Positions 17,749-26,249 of a stretch of 64,000 nucleotides of DNA are shown one piece after another (the first letter of the stretch is position 1; each line of letters opens with the position of its first letter). The notes below the pieces were generated by a model that saw only the letters and a list, made by a program, of their open reading frames with translations, made no database searches and was not told the DNA's origin. Source of the stretch: BD2-11 sp965221785 (GTDB taxonomy: Bacteria > Gemmatimonadota > Gemmatimonadetes > Longimicrobiales > Gaopeijiaceae). The DNA is taken from contig CBDCSR010000002.1 of assembly GCA_965221785.1 (NCBI GenBank), forward strand, positions 496,001 to 560,000. Direction: 5' to 3'. Made by a program: the position numbers and the translations under genes.

Positions 17749-18222
17749 ATGACACGCGCCGGTCTGACCCTGATCCTTCTCCTGACCGTATCCGGCTGCG
17801 CCCGATGGGTGCCGGCCCAGCTGGGAACGGTTCCGCCCGGCACCGATGTCCGCCTCCGCCTTTCCGAGGAGGGCGCCGCGCAGCTCGAGGAAATGACGGG
17901 GGCGCGTGCCGCCGAGGTCAGCGGAGAACTGCTCCAGTGGGAACCCGAAGTATTGGTGTCCACCGCACTTGCACCCACCGGTGCGCGCGTGGACCCCGGT
18001 CTGCGCCAGCGCCTGGTCGTTGATCCGGCCAACGTCGTCGGCATCGATGTGCGCGAGGTCGACCGCACCCGCACGGGGTTTCTGGTGGGAGGCGTGGTCG
18101 CGGTTGCGGGGTCGGCGATCGTATGGGCGGTGGTCAACATCATCCGGGGCAGCGAAGGCGCACCGACTACGCCACCGACGGACGGACCCCAGGAACCCTT
18201 CGTGCGGTTTCGCTTCCCCTAG
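17749..18222 (+). CDS. Small lipoprotein, tandem paralogue 2
   Basis: This 157-residue protein shares with its upstream neighbour the lipobox VSGCARW, GTDVRLRLSEEGA, LLQW, GLRQR-VVD, DVRE-DRTRTG, the terminal membrane helix (VAGSAIVW) and the tail EPFVRFRFP. It therefore arose by tandem gene duplication. The preferred ATG (17749) follows AAGG at five bases, and an ATG at 17725 is possible. The gap between the two genes is 52 bp and they are probably co-transcribed. Function is unknown. Confidence 0.75.
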   Translation: MTRAGLTLILLLTVSGCARWVPAQLGTVPPGTDVRLRLSEEGAAQLEEMTGARAAEVSGELLQWEPEVLVSTALAPTGARVDPGLRQRLVVDPANVVGIDVREVDRTRTGFLVGGVVAVAGSAIVWAVVNIIRGSEGAPTTPPTDGPQEPFVRFRFP

Positions 18223-18319
18223 CTTGTTGCCGGGGAAGCCCGGCCCCCGGGCACAGGCCATCCTTGGCTGGTCACATTCACTGACGCTGGGGACCCGCCC
18301 TCGCCGAGCCCCTCAACCC

Positions 18320-18368
18320 CCCGGCGCACCCCGAGAGCGACTGCCGATCGCTCTCGGGGTGCGCCGGG
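18320..18368. terminator. Long perfect hairpin between convergent genes
   Basis: A 21-bp perfect stem (arms 18320-18340 and 18348-18368, loop of 7 bases) lies between the convergent lipoprotein pair and the susD-like gene. There is no U-rich tract on either side, so it is either a bidirectional terminator of a type without a U-tract or an RNA-stabilising hairpin. Confidence 0.6.
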
Positions 18369-18378
18369 CTGGTGGTAA

Positions 18379-19620
18379 TCAGCTACCGCCCTGGTAAAAG
18401 GGGTTGCCGGCGATCTCTTCGGAGGAGACCGGCCAGCGCCGGTTGGTCCCCAACTGTTTCGTCACCTCGTCCCACTGCCACGGCTTGATGTCGTAGTAGC
18501 GGTGGTCCTGAAGCCGGCGGCCCTCGACCATGAACTCGAGTCTGCGCTCGTGGATGATCTGTCGGTGGACTTCGGCAATGTCCATGCTCATGAACGGCGG
18601 CAGATCCCAGTTGGCGCGCACCATGTTGATCTGGTTGACCGCCTCCTGGTAGTTGCCGCCCAGGAGGTGGCCCTCCGCCAGGATCAGTCGCGCCTCCTGC
18701 CAGCGGCTGACGGGAAGATCGGCGTCCAGCCCCTCATACTTGAAGAACCGGTGCACGTCGCCCGTATGGGGCGGCGGCGCGGCGAGCTCGGGCGGGCCTA
18801 CGCGCGTGCCGATGCGCGGATCCACCATGCCACTCGCCGGATCCTCGATCGCCACGTTGCGCGGATCGATGATGACGCCCGTGATCGACTGATGGTACGT
18901 GCTGAGGCCGTTCAGCGAGCCCGGCTGCTGATAGCGGCAGGCGAAGTAGAAATCGGGCTTCACCGCGAGCGCGGCCTCGGCCGCCTGCATGGCGGCCGCC
19001 ACCTGGGACATGTCTCTGCCACGCTCGAAGAAGAGCGACCTGTGGACGCGGGCCTTGGTGGCGAGCGCCGCCGCCCGCAGGTCCGGGTTGCTCGCCTGAG
19101 CCACCTGGTCGAGCGTCGACAGCGTCTGTTCCAGCACGACATCCGGCGCCAGCGGCGCCTCGCCGTTGAAGGGCACTTCCTTGAAGTGGTCGGCCAGACT
19201 GATGCGTGCGAACGCCTCCCAGAAGATGCCGCGCACGATGGTCGTGTCGCCGGGGTTCGACTCCTGCAACCTCCTCACTGCTTCGTCCGCGATCCAGCGG
19301 GCCGAGGACATGGAGTTCCAGGCCCCGTTCTGGACCGTATTGAACCCCTCCATGTGACCCCACATGTGAAGTTCGGTGAATGTGAAACTCGAAATGAACG
19401 TGACGTCGTCGGACTGCAGGGCGTTGGCCGCGACCATGCCGTCCCAGGCGTCGCAGACCACGCCCTCGGGTGTGGCGGCCAGAGCCGGAATCAGATCCGG
19501 CTCTTCCAGATCCGCGATCGTGAGGCTTCCCGGATTGTCGACCTTGAACAGATCACCGCATCCCGCTGCAATCAATACGGTGAACGACAGTACGCCTAGT
19601 CTCAATATATGCATCCGCAT
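18379..19620 (-). CDS. SusD/RagB-family outer membrane lipoprotein
   Basis: This lipoprotein of about 413 residues (lipobox LIAAGC, Cys21) has the SusD-type beginning GDLFKVDNPGSLT and tetratricopeptide-like helical body. The C-terminal features are RLILAEGHLLGGNYQEAVNQINMVRA and a closing RRLEFMVEGRRLQDHRYY. SusD proteins sit on the cell surface as a lid over their SusC partner and capture oligosaccharides or peptides. The ATG at 19618-19620 has a strong AAGGAG ribosome site six bases upstream. It follows the SusC gene by 72 bp, the normal order. Confidence 0.9.
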   Translation of the reverse strand: MRMHILRLGVLSFTVLIAAGCGDLFKVDNPGSLTIADLEEPDLIPALAATPEGVVCDAWDGMVAANALQSDDVTFISSFTFTELHMWGHMEGFNTVQNGAWNSMSSARWIADEAVRRLQESNPGDTTIVRGIFWEAFARISLADHFKEVPFNGEAPLAPDVVLEQTLSTLDQVAQASNPDLRAAALATKARVHRSLFFERGRDMSQVAAAMQAAEAALAVKPDFYFACRYQQPGSLNGLSTYHQSITGVIIDPRNVAIEDPASGMVDPRIGTRVGPPELAAPPPHTGDVHRFFKYEGLDADLPVSRWQEARLILAEGHLLGGNYQEAVNQINMVRANWDLPPFMSMDIAEVHRQIIHERRLEFMVEGRRLQDHRYYDIKPWQWDEVTKQLGTNRRWPVSSEEIAGNPFYQGGS

Positions 19621-19692
19621 GGCTATCTCCTTCTTCAGAAATCCGCTCATCGCCATTGGCGATCGATTCGATACCCGTCGCACAATCGTATC

Positions 19693-22600
19693 CTAGAACG
19701 TCGCCTGGAAACGAATGCCGAAGCGTCTGGGGCTCGGCGGCTGACCGTAGTCGGAGTTCATGCCGAATGCGTTGTAGGGTCCGCCGGAGCGGGCGTCGGG
19801 GATTCCGTGATAGGGGGTCAGAGGATCCGACATGCAGACGTCCACGGGGCACTTGTTCCAGAGGAACAGGTTGCTCGCCGACAATCTGACCACCAGGGAA
19901 TTCATGCCCGCGAGCGAGGTCACGAAGCTCTCCGGGACGTTGTAGTTGAGGGAGAGGTCCGCGAAGCGAAGGAAGTCGGCCCTGAAGAGATAGCTGGAGA
20001 TCATCGAAGGATGCTGGTTGCCGAAGTCGTCCGCGACCCGCTGGCGTTCCTCCACCGAGGTGTTCGGGTCGTCCAGGATGGCCTCGAACTCGGCCACTCG
20101 CGGTGAATTTCGGGTAAAGGCGTCCTGAATGACCGACACCTCCGAGAACATGTGATAGTCGTACGCCCCGGTGAAGGTGGCGTTGACGCTCACTCCCCCG
20201 GGGAGGTCGAGCGAGGTGAGGAAGCTTCCCGTCCAGAGCGGGATGGGGCGCCCCACGTACTCCAGTGAATCGCCGCCCGCGGCATTCTTGAGCTTGTTGG
20301 GCGTGATCTGGTTCACCCTCGTGAGCTGCGCGATGGGCACCGCCACGGTGTAGGGGTTGCTGGGATCGGGCACCGGAGCGATCCACGCGCCGGGAGTGAA
20401 CCCTTCCTTCATGGTGGGATAGTACCGGCCGGCGCTGGTACCGCCCTGGATGTGCACCCGGTAGGGGGGCACGCCGCCCATGTCCAGGATCTTGGAGTCA
20501 TTCAGAGCGACCTGGAAGGTGGTCGACCATCTAAGGCTGGGACGGCGGACCCAGGTAACGTCCAGCGAAGACTCGAACCCCTGGTTGCGGATCTGGCCGA
20601 CATTGGAAATCACCGGCTGGAGGAATCCGGTGGAGGCCGCGGAGGGCACGGGCAGGAGCGCGTCGCTGGTGGTCGCGTTGTAGTACACCACGTCCAGCCC
20701 GACGCGACCATCCAGGAAGCCGAACTCCGTCCCGAACTCCCACTCCAGGGTGCGTTCAGGCTTCAGGTCCGCGTTTCCGGGGTTTCCGGTTCTCACGATG
20801 GAGAGGTTGTTCACGGCGATGCCGGGCAGCCATGTCTGGGTAGCGTCGAACGCGCCTGGCTGCAGCCCCGCCGCGCCGAGCGCCGCCCGCACCCGGAACT
20901 GGTCCCAGGTCTGGAACGGCCAGAAATCATGGTCCGAGACGACCCAGGAGGCACCGCCCTTGGGGTACACTTGGAAGGCGAAGTTTTCGCCGAAGGCCGA
21001 GTTGCCGTCCACGCGCAGGCCGGCGTTCAGGAAGAGGCGGTTATACAGCCCGATTTCCTCCTGGGCGTACACGCCGGCGTTGATGACTTCCTGGAAGCGT
21101 TCGTTCGGCGGCAGGAGTTGTGATCCGGCCGGCAGGGTTGAGAGCTGTCGCAGCGGGAAGTCCCGAACCCCGAGTGTCCTGAACCACTCCTCTTCCCAGA
21201 AGCTCTGACCACCGACCAGCAGCGTCGATGTCAGGTTCTCGCTGAAGTCCCGGCTCCAGGACGTCTTGAAGTCCAGGGTGGTGGCCGTACGTTCGGAAGT
21301 ACGCACCAGGCGCTCGCCCTGCTCGTGATAGATGTTCAGGCCCTTGGCGACGTGCTCGATGTACTCCTCGGTGATCCGGTCCCGGCCCAGGATGAGCTCC
21401 GAGCGTATGCCGTTGCCCCAGTCGTAGTCCATGGCGCCGCTCAGCGTCACCCGCTGCTCGTCCTGGTTGGACGTCACGCTCGCGATGGGGTCGCTGTCCA
21501 GCGGGAGAAAGTGCTCGCTCGCGGAGAGCGGTCCGCTGTACCCGTGCGGCGGCGGCCACGCGATCTCGTAGGCGTTGACGCCGTAGCGCCCGCCGTAGGG
21601 GAACCTCGGCGCCGGATTCCTGGGCGTCGCCAGGAAGAAGCCCCAGAGGTATCCGCTGCCCCAGTTGAGTCCGTTCTGCCCGGGCTGGCGCCGGTCGCTG
21701 AAGACCGTGTTCATGTCCACGCGAATGCCGAGCCTCTCGGTGGCCTGCACCGTGAGGTTGGCGCGCAGGTTGGCGTCCAGGGTTCCCTGGAAGTCACGGT
21801 ACTCGCGGCCCATCTGCCCGACCTCGTCGCGGAGTCGGCCGGAGGCAAAATACTGTACCGTCGAGGTCCCGCCCCGTACGTCCGCGTTGAAGTCCATGAC
21901 CGAGCCCCAGCCACCGAGGTAGTCGAGGGCGGGCTTGCCGAGGGTCTGCAACTGCTTGGTGTCGAAGTTGTAGCCCCAGACTCCCTTCAGACGGGCGGAC
22001 GGGATCCTCGTGCCGTCGAAGCCGGTTCCGAAGGTCCACACCGGATCGCCGGCGCTCCCCCGCTTGGTGATGATCTGGATCACCCCGCTCGAGGCCTCGG
22101 TGCCGTAGAGGGTCGCGGCGGCGGCACCCTTGATCACCTCGATGCGCTCGATGTCGTTGGGATTCAGACGGTCGATGGTACCAGCCTGGCGGGCGCCTCC
22201 CACCTTGCTGTAGTTGGAGTCGATGCGAACTCCGTCGACGTAGATGAGCGGCGCGCTCCGCTGCGTGAGGCTGACCGCTCCGCGCAGGAGGATCTGGCTC
22301 GAGGTCCCCACGTTGGGGGCGATCCCGGGCACCATTCCGGCGATGCGCCCGGAGAGGGCCTCGGTGATATTGGAGACGGGAGCGCTGTTGATCGTTTCCG
22401 CCCCCAGCGTCTCGACGGTCTGGCCCAGCCGCCGCCGTTCGGTGACGACCCCGGTGCCGGTGACGATCACCTCGTCCAGGGCGATCGCCTCCGATTCCAT
22501 CTGGACATCCACGTTCACGGTTTCCTCCGCGACCACGGTGACGTCCCGGGTCTCGGTGCCGTATCCGATGTAGCGGACCTCCAGAACGTGGTTGCCGGCG

Positions 22601-22815
22601 GGAATGCCGAGCAGCACGAAGCGGCCGTTGGCGTTGGTGACGTTGCCGACGCCTTCCGCGGCGATGCTCACCTGCGCACCCGCCAGCGGCAGCCCGGTGC
22701 CCACCTCCTGGACCGCGCCGGTGATGGTGCCGGTCTGGGCGGACACGGGAGCGGCAATCATGGCCATGGCGCAGACCGCGCCGGTTAAGGTGAAGACCTT
22801 ACGAAGGATTTTCAT
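19693..22815 (-). CDS. SusC/RagA-family TonB-dependent outer membrane receptor
   Basis: This 1040-residue receptor has a signal peptide ending in VSAQ, then a carboxypeptidase-regulatory-like beta domain (about 28-110). The plug domain shows LDEVIVTGTG as the TonB/plug junction, LIYVDGVRI and IERIEVIKGAAAATLYG, and is followed by a beta-barrel ending in an aromatic C-terminus (RFQATF). With the SusD protein it forms a nutrient-import complex. The ATG has GGAGGT upstream. The gene is preceded by the ankyrin gene after 108 bp that contain short GC hairpins but no clear U-tract terminator. Confidence 0.95.
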   Translation of the reverse strand: MKILRKVFTLTGAVCAMAMIAAPVSAQTGTITGAVQEVGTGLPLAGAQVSIAAEGVGNVTNANGRFVLLGIPAGNHVLEVRYIGYGTETRDVTVVAEETVNVDVQMESEAIALDEVIVTGTGVVTERRRLGQTVETLGAETINSAPVSNITEALSGRIAGMVPGIAPNVGTSSQILLRGAVSLTQRSAPLIYVDGVRIDSNYSKVGGARQAGTIDRLNPNDIERIEVIKGAAAATLYGTEASSGVIQIITKRGSAGDPVWTFGTGFDGTRIPSARLKGVWGYNFDTKQLQTLGKPALDYLGGWGSVMDFNADVRGGTSTVQYFASGRLRDEVGQMGREYRDFQGTLDANLRANLTVQATERLGIRVDMNTVFSDRRQPGQNGLNWGSGYLWGFFLATPRNPAPRFPYGGRYGVNAYEIAWPPPHGYSGPLSASEHFLPLDSDPIASVTSNQDEQRVTLSGAMDYDWGNGIRSELILGRDRITEEYIEHVAKGLNIYHEQGERLVRTSERTATTLDFKTSWSRDFSENLTSTLLVGGQSFWEEEWFRTLGVRDFPLRQLSTLPAGSQLLPPNERFQEVINAGVYAQEEIGLYNRLFLNAGLRVDGNSAFGENFAFQVYPKGGASWVVSDHDFWPFQTWDQFRVRAALGAAGLQPGAFDATQTWLPGIAVNNLSIVRTGNPGNADLKPERTLEWEFGTEFGFLDGRVGLDVVYYNATTSDALLPVPSAASTGFLQPVISNVGQIRNQGFESSLDVTWVRRPSLRWSTTFQVALNDSKILDMGGVPPYRVHIQGGTSAGRYYPTMKEGFTPGAWIAPVPDPSNPYTVAVPIAQLTRVNQITPNKLKNAAGGDSLEYVGRPIPLWTGSFLTSLDLPGGVSVNATFTGAYDYHMFSEVSVIQDAFTRNSPRVAEFEAILDDPNTSVEERQRVADDFGNQHPSMISSYLFRADFLRFADLSLNYNVPESFVTSLAGMNSLVVRLSASNLFLWNKCPVDVCMSDPLTPYHGIPDARSGGPYNAFGMNSDYGQPPSPRRFGIRFQATF

Positions 22816-22923
22816 GCTTCCACCTCCTGCTTGGGGGAACGGCACCGATCCTGCTCCCGGGAATCCTGCCTGGATTCGCCGGGGTCTGCGGGGCCTCGGG
22901 CGCGCAGCCCGCGACCCCGCGAA

Positions 22924-24729
22924 CTAACACATTGCGCAGTTGTCGTTGTTGATGGCACCCAGACGCTCGAGAAGAGCGATCGTCGCCGGGAATGGGCGGA
23001 CATTGTAGCTCGGACTGTTGGCCATGTCGACGGTCGTCTGGCCAAGCCGCGTTACCGCGTGCACATCGGCACCACGCTCGATCAGGTAGACGATGACTTC
23101 GTTGTCACCGCGTGAAGCGGCGTTGTGGAGCGGTGTGCGGGCATCCAGGTCGCGGGCGTTGACGTCGGCCCCCAGCTCCTCGACGAGATACCTCACGGCC
23201 GGAAGCCATCCGCGCGGCACGTAACGGTGTTCGTTTGCGGCGCGCTGGTCGTAGCCGACGCCCGTGGCCGCGTGGATGGGGTACATGGCGGCGCCTCCCG
23301 GGGGAACCGGCGGGATGCCGCTCTCGTCAACCGCGACGGAGTAGTCGGCAGCCACGGGGGCAACGTCCGCGTCCGCCGGCTTCCGGCTGGGAATGCCGGG
23401 GTCCGCCCCATAGGCGACCAGCAGCTTCATCGCGGCGACGTCGACACCGAGCGCGGCGCGGAAGAAGGGCGTGGTTCCCTCCAGGTTCGCGCTGACGAGA
23501 CGCTGATGGGCCCACCACAGGTCCCTGGCTAGCCGCGCGTTCGGATCCGCTCCCGCGAGCAGCAGCTCTTCCATCACGTGGAGGTAATCGGCTTTCTGCG
23601 CCTCGTGGGCGCGCGGCTGGGGATAGAAGGAGGTGCCGGCCCACTGAACGTTGATCACGGCATACAGGGGCGTCGCTCCCGGTTCGCTGGCGACGTTGGG
23701 ATCAGCTCCCCGCTCGAGGAGGTGAAGCCCCAGGTCGAAGCGCCCGTTCAGCATGGCGATCAGCAGCGGGCTGGTCCCGTCTCCGCTGGTCTGGTCGATG
23801 TCCGCGCCCCCGTCCAGAAGCGCGTCCACGGCCGCGACTTGCCCGGCGCGGGCCGCGTGGAGAAGGGGGGTGAGCCCACCCCACCTGCCCACCAGGGCCG
23901 GCTGGCCCGGAGGGGGATTGGTGGATATCGGCGAGATGCCCTGCACCTCCCCGTCCAGGATCAGCACATCGCCCCTGCGCTGCACTTCGCGAGCGGCTTC
24001 GATGGCCACGGCCACCTGGCCGGGCGTGGGACGTTCGCCCTCGTCTACCGGTCCCCAGGGGTCCTCGCGCGGGTCGTTCTCCAGCCAGTCGGGGCGGAAC
24101 TGGGCCAGCACCTCGTACAGCCGGTGTTGCGCGGCCACATCCACGGCCGCCCGCCGATCCACATCCTCGATCACGGACTCGGACAACGACACATCCGCCC
24201 CCAGTTCGAGAAGCGTGCGGATGGCCTGTGCGCGGTTCCGGGCGGCCGCGAAGATCAGCGGCGTCTGCTTCCATTCCCGCTCGCGAGCGTCCAGGTCGGC
24301 GCCGGCATCAGCCAGAACCCGGATCGCGTCCGAACTCCCCGACTCGGCGGCCAGGTGGAGCGGGGTCACACCGCTGTTGGTGGTCCTGGCGTGCAGGTCG
24401 GCGCCCGCCGCGAGCAGCGCCTCCACGACCCCGGCGCCTCCGGCGCGGCTCGCCAGGTGAAGGGGGGTGTAGCGCCCGATCCGGGTTCCCGCCTCGACAT
24501 TGGCTCCCGCAGTGATGAGCAGCCGCGCCATCTCGATGTCGCCGTGACGCGCGGCCCAGTGAAGGGCGGTCATGCCGTCGCCCTGGGCCTCGTTGGCATC
24601 GGCCCCCTGCTCCAGCAGGGCGCGAACTCCCTCGATGTCCTCGCGCATGGCCGCATCGGCTACCGGGCCGCTTGCCGCCGGGCCGGCCAGCAGCAGCGCG
24701 ATGATCGCGAAGGTGGTCGTCGGATTCAC
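22924..24729 (-). CDS. Secreted ankyrin-repeat protein
   Basis: This 601-residue protein with a signal peptide (MNPTTTFAIIALLLAGPAASG, here 20 or so residues) carries a long series of ankyrin repeats in two blocks. The consensus is clear in GMTALHWAARHGDIEMARLL, YTPLHLASRAGGAGVVEALL and RTPLHNAASRGDNEVIVYLI. The blocks are separated by a less regular stretch around residues 200-270. It probably scaffolds protein partners in the periplasm. The start is GTG at 24727-24729 after AGGGG, ten bases beyond the DUF1552 gene stop, so it is part of that operon. Confidence 0.88.
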   Translation of the reverse strand: MNPTTTFAIIALLLAGPAASGPVADAAMREDIEGVRALLEQGADANEAQGDGMTALHWAARHGDIEMARLLITAGANVEAGTRIGRYTPLHLASRAGGAGVVEALLAAGADLHARTTNSGVTPLHLAAESGSSDAIRVLADAGADLDAREREWKQTPLIFAAARNRAQAIRTLLELGADVSLSESVIEDVDRRAAVDVAAQHRLYEVLAQFRPDWLENDPREDPWGPVDEGERPTPGQVAVAIEAAREVQRRGDVLILDGEVQGISPISTNPPPGQPALVGRWGGLTPLLHAARAGQVAAVDALLDGGADIDQTSGDGTSPLLIAMLNGRFDLGLHLLERGADPNVASEPGATPLYAVINVQWAGTSFYPQPRAHEAQKADYLHVMEELLLAGADPNARLARDLWWAHQRLVSANLEGTTPFFRAALGVDVAAMKLLVAYGADPGIPSRKPADADVAPVAADYSVAVDESGIPPVPPGGAAMYPIHAATGVGYDQRAANEHRYVPRGWLPAVRYLVEELGADVNARDLDARTPLHNAASRGDNEVIVYLIERGADVHAVTRLGQTTVDMANSPSYNVRPFPATIALLERLGAINNDNCAMC

Positions 24730-24739
24730 GGGCAGACCC

Positions 24740-26182
24740 CTATCGGCTCGACGACTGCGCCGCGGCCACGGCGGCGCCGGGATACCCCAGCGCGAACTCG
24801 CCCGTGCTGTCGCCGAAGCTCTCCATGTCCTCGTGCCCCATCCGGTGCAGCAGGCTGAGGAAGACGTTCGCCATGGGGGTTCCGTCCGGGGCCTTCAGGT
24901 GGACGTTGCCCTCAAGCCGGCCGTTGCCGTGGCCGAGAAGGATGAGCGGGCAGCGCCGGTGGTTGTGGACGTTGCCGTCCGCCATCGGCGAACCCCACAC
25001 GATCACGGACTGATCCAGCAGGTTCGCGTCCCCGTCCATGCTCGCCTGCAGCTTCTCCAGGAAGTACGGCAGGGGGCTCATGCGGTACTGCGCGATCTGG
25101 TTGAAGTCCAGAATGGCTTCTTCGCTGTTGCCGTGGTGCGAGGCGGGATGGAACGGCGTGGTCGTGCCGCTTTCCGGGTGGATCCGGTTCGAGGCGTCGC
25201 GCCCCATCTTGAAGGACACGACCCGCGTCATGTCGGTCTGGAAGGCCAGCACCTGCAGGTCGAACATCAGTTCCATGTGCTCGGCGTAGGAGTCGGGTAC
25301 GCCTGCGGGGGCTTCCGGCAGTTCCCGCTGCTCGCCGCTCGTGTTGAACTCCTCCACCTTCTGAATGCGGCGCTCGACCTCGCGCACGTTGTCCAGGTAC
25401 CGGTCCAGCCGGTTGCGGTCCTCGGTTCCCACCCTGGCCCTGAGCGTCGCGACTTCGTCCACGATCCAGTCGAGGATGCTCTGGTTGGTGCGCCTGCGCA
25501 CCGCCCGCTCCTCGTTGCTTCCGCCCGCGCCGAAGAGAAGGTCGAACGCGGCCCGCGGATCGCGGATCATCGGCAGCGGCTCGGTCGGGGACGCCCAGCT
25601 GATCGCATCAGTGTACGCGCAGTGGTAGTTGTACCAGCAGCCTCCGCCCTGCCCCAGGTTCTCGATGCAGAGTTGCAGCGACGGGAGCGCAGTGTCCTGC
25701 CCGAACCGGCGCGCCTGCAGCTGGTCGAGGGAGACGCCCACGTAAATGTCGGAACCCTGCGTCTGCTTGGGATGGCACTGGGTCAGGAAGACCGCCGTCG
25801 ACCGGAAATGGTCGCCGCCGATCTCGTTGGGCTCGTAGGCCTCCGCCATGCGCACGTCGGTGTTGCTGATGATGGTGAGGTAGTCCTGAAAGCGTTCGAG
25901 CGGCTTCAGCACGTTCGCATCCGTCATGCGGAAGTTTCGCCCGATCTTCTCGGGTGCGAACAGATGCTGGCTCGCGCCCCACTCGCTGCACCCCGGCACC
26001 CCGTGCACCTCCTCGATGCACACCAGGCGGGTGCGATCCTCGAGCGCGGCCGCCGCGCGTCCCCAGCGGCCCGGTCCAGCCGGCATCATCGCGTCCAGGA
26101 GGGGCAGCGCCACCGCGGCTCCCATCCCGCGAACGAAGGTGCGGCGGGGAATGTGCGCGCCCGTGATGAAGCTGGTCGTCAT
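24740..26182 (-). CDS. DUF1552 protein with Tat-type signal
   Basis: This 480-residue protein resembles the DUF1552 family, which is almost always found beside DUF1592/DUF1588 cytochrome-like proteins. A twin-arginine signal (IPRRTFVRGMGAAVALPLLDAM) directs export. Conserved-looking segments include VHGVPGCSEWG, GGDHFRSTAVFLT, SLQLCIENLGQGGG and SVIVWGSPMADGNVHNH. The start at 26180-26182 is supported by AGGGAGC upstream. The biochemical role is unknown; the fold resembles sulfatase/alkaline-phosphatase-like proteins of this neighbourhood. It lies between the DUF1592 gene (67 bp upstream) and the ankyrin gene. Confidence 0.85.
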   Translation of the reverse strand: MTTSFITGAHIPRRTFVRGMGAAVALPLLDAMMPAGPGRWGRAAAALEDRTRLVCIEEVHGVPGCSEWGASQHLFAPEKIGRNFRMTDANVLKPLERFQDYLTIISNTDVRMAEAYEPNEIGGDHFRSTAVFLTQCHPKQTQGSDIYVGVSLDQLQARRFGQDTALPSLQLCIENLGQGGGCWYNYHCAYTDAISWASPTEPLPMIRDPRAAFDLLFGAGGSNEERAVRRRTNQSILDWIVDEVATLRARVGTEDRNRLDRYLDNVREVERRIQKVEEFNTSGEQRELPEAPAGVPDSYAEHMELMFDLQVLAFQTDMTRVVSFKMGRDASNRIHPESGTTTPFHPASHHGNSEEAILDFNQIAQYRMSPLPYFLEKLQASMDGDANLLDQSVIVWGSPMADGNVHNHRRCPLILLGHGNGRLEGNVHLKAPDGTPMANVFLSLLHRMGHEDMESFGDSTGEFALGYPGAAVAAAQSSSR

Positions 26183-26249
26183 CGTCGTGCTCCCTCTGCT
26201 CATCGTGGCGCCCCGGGGCACGAGCCCCGTGGCATGTTGTCTCGTCGTC

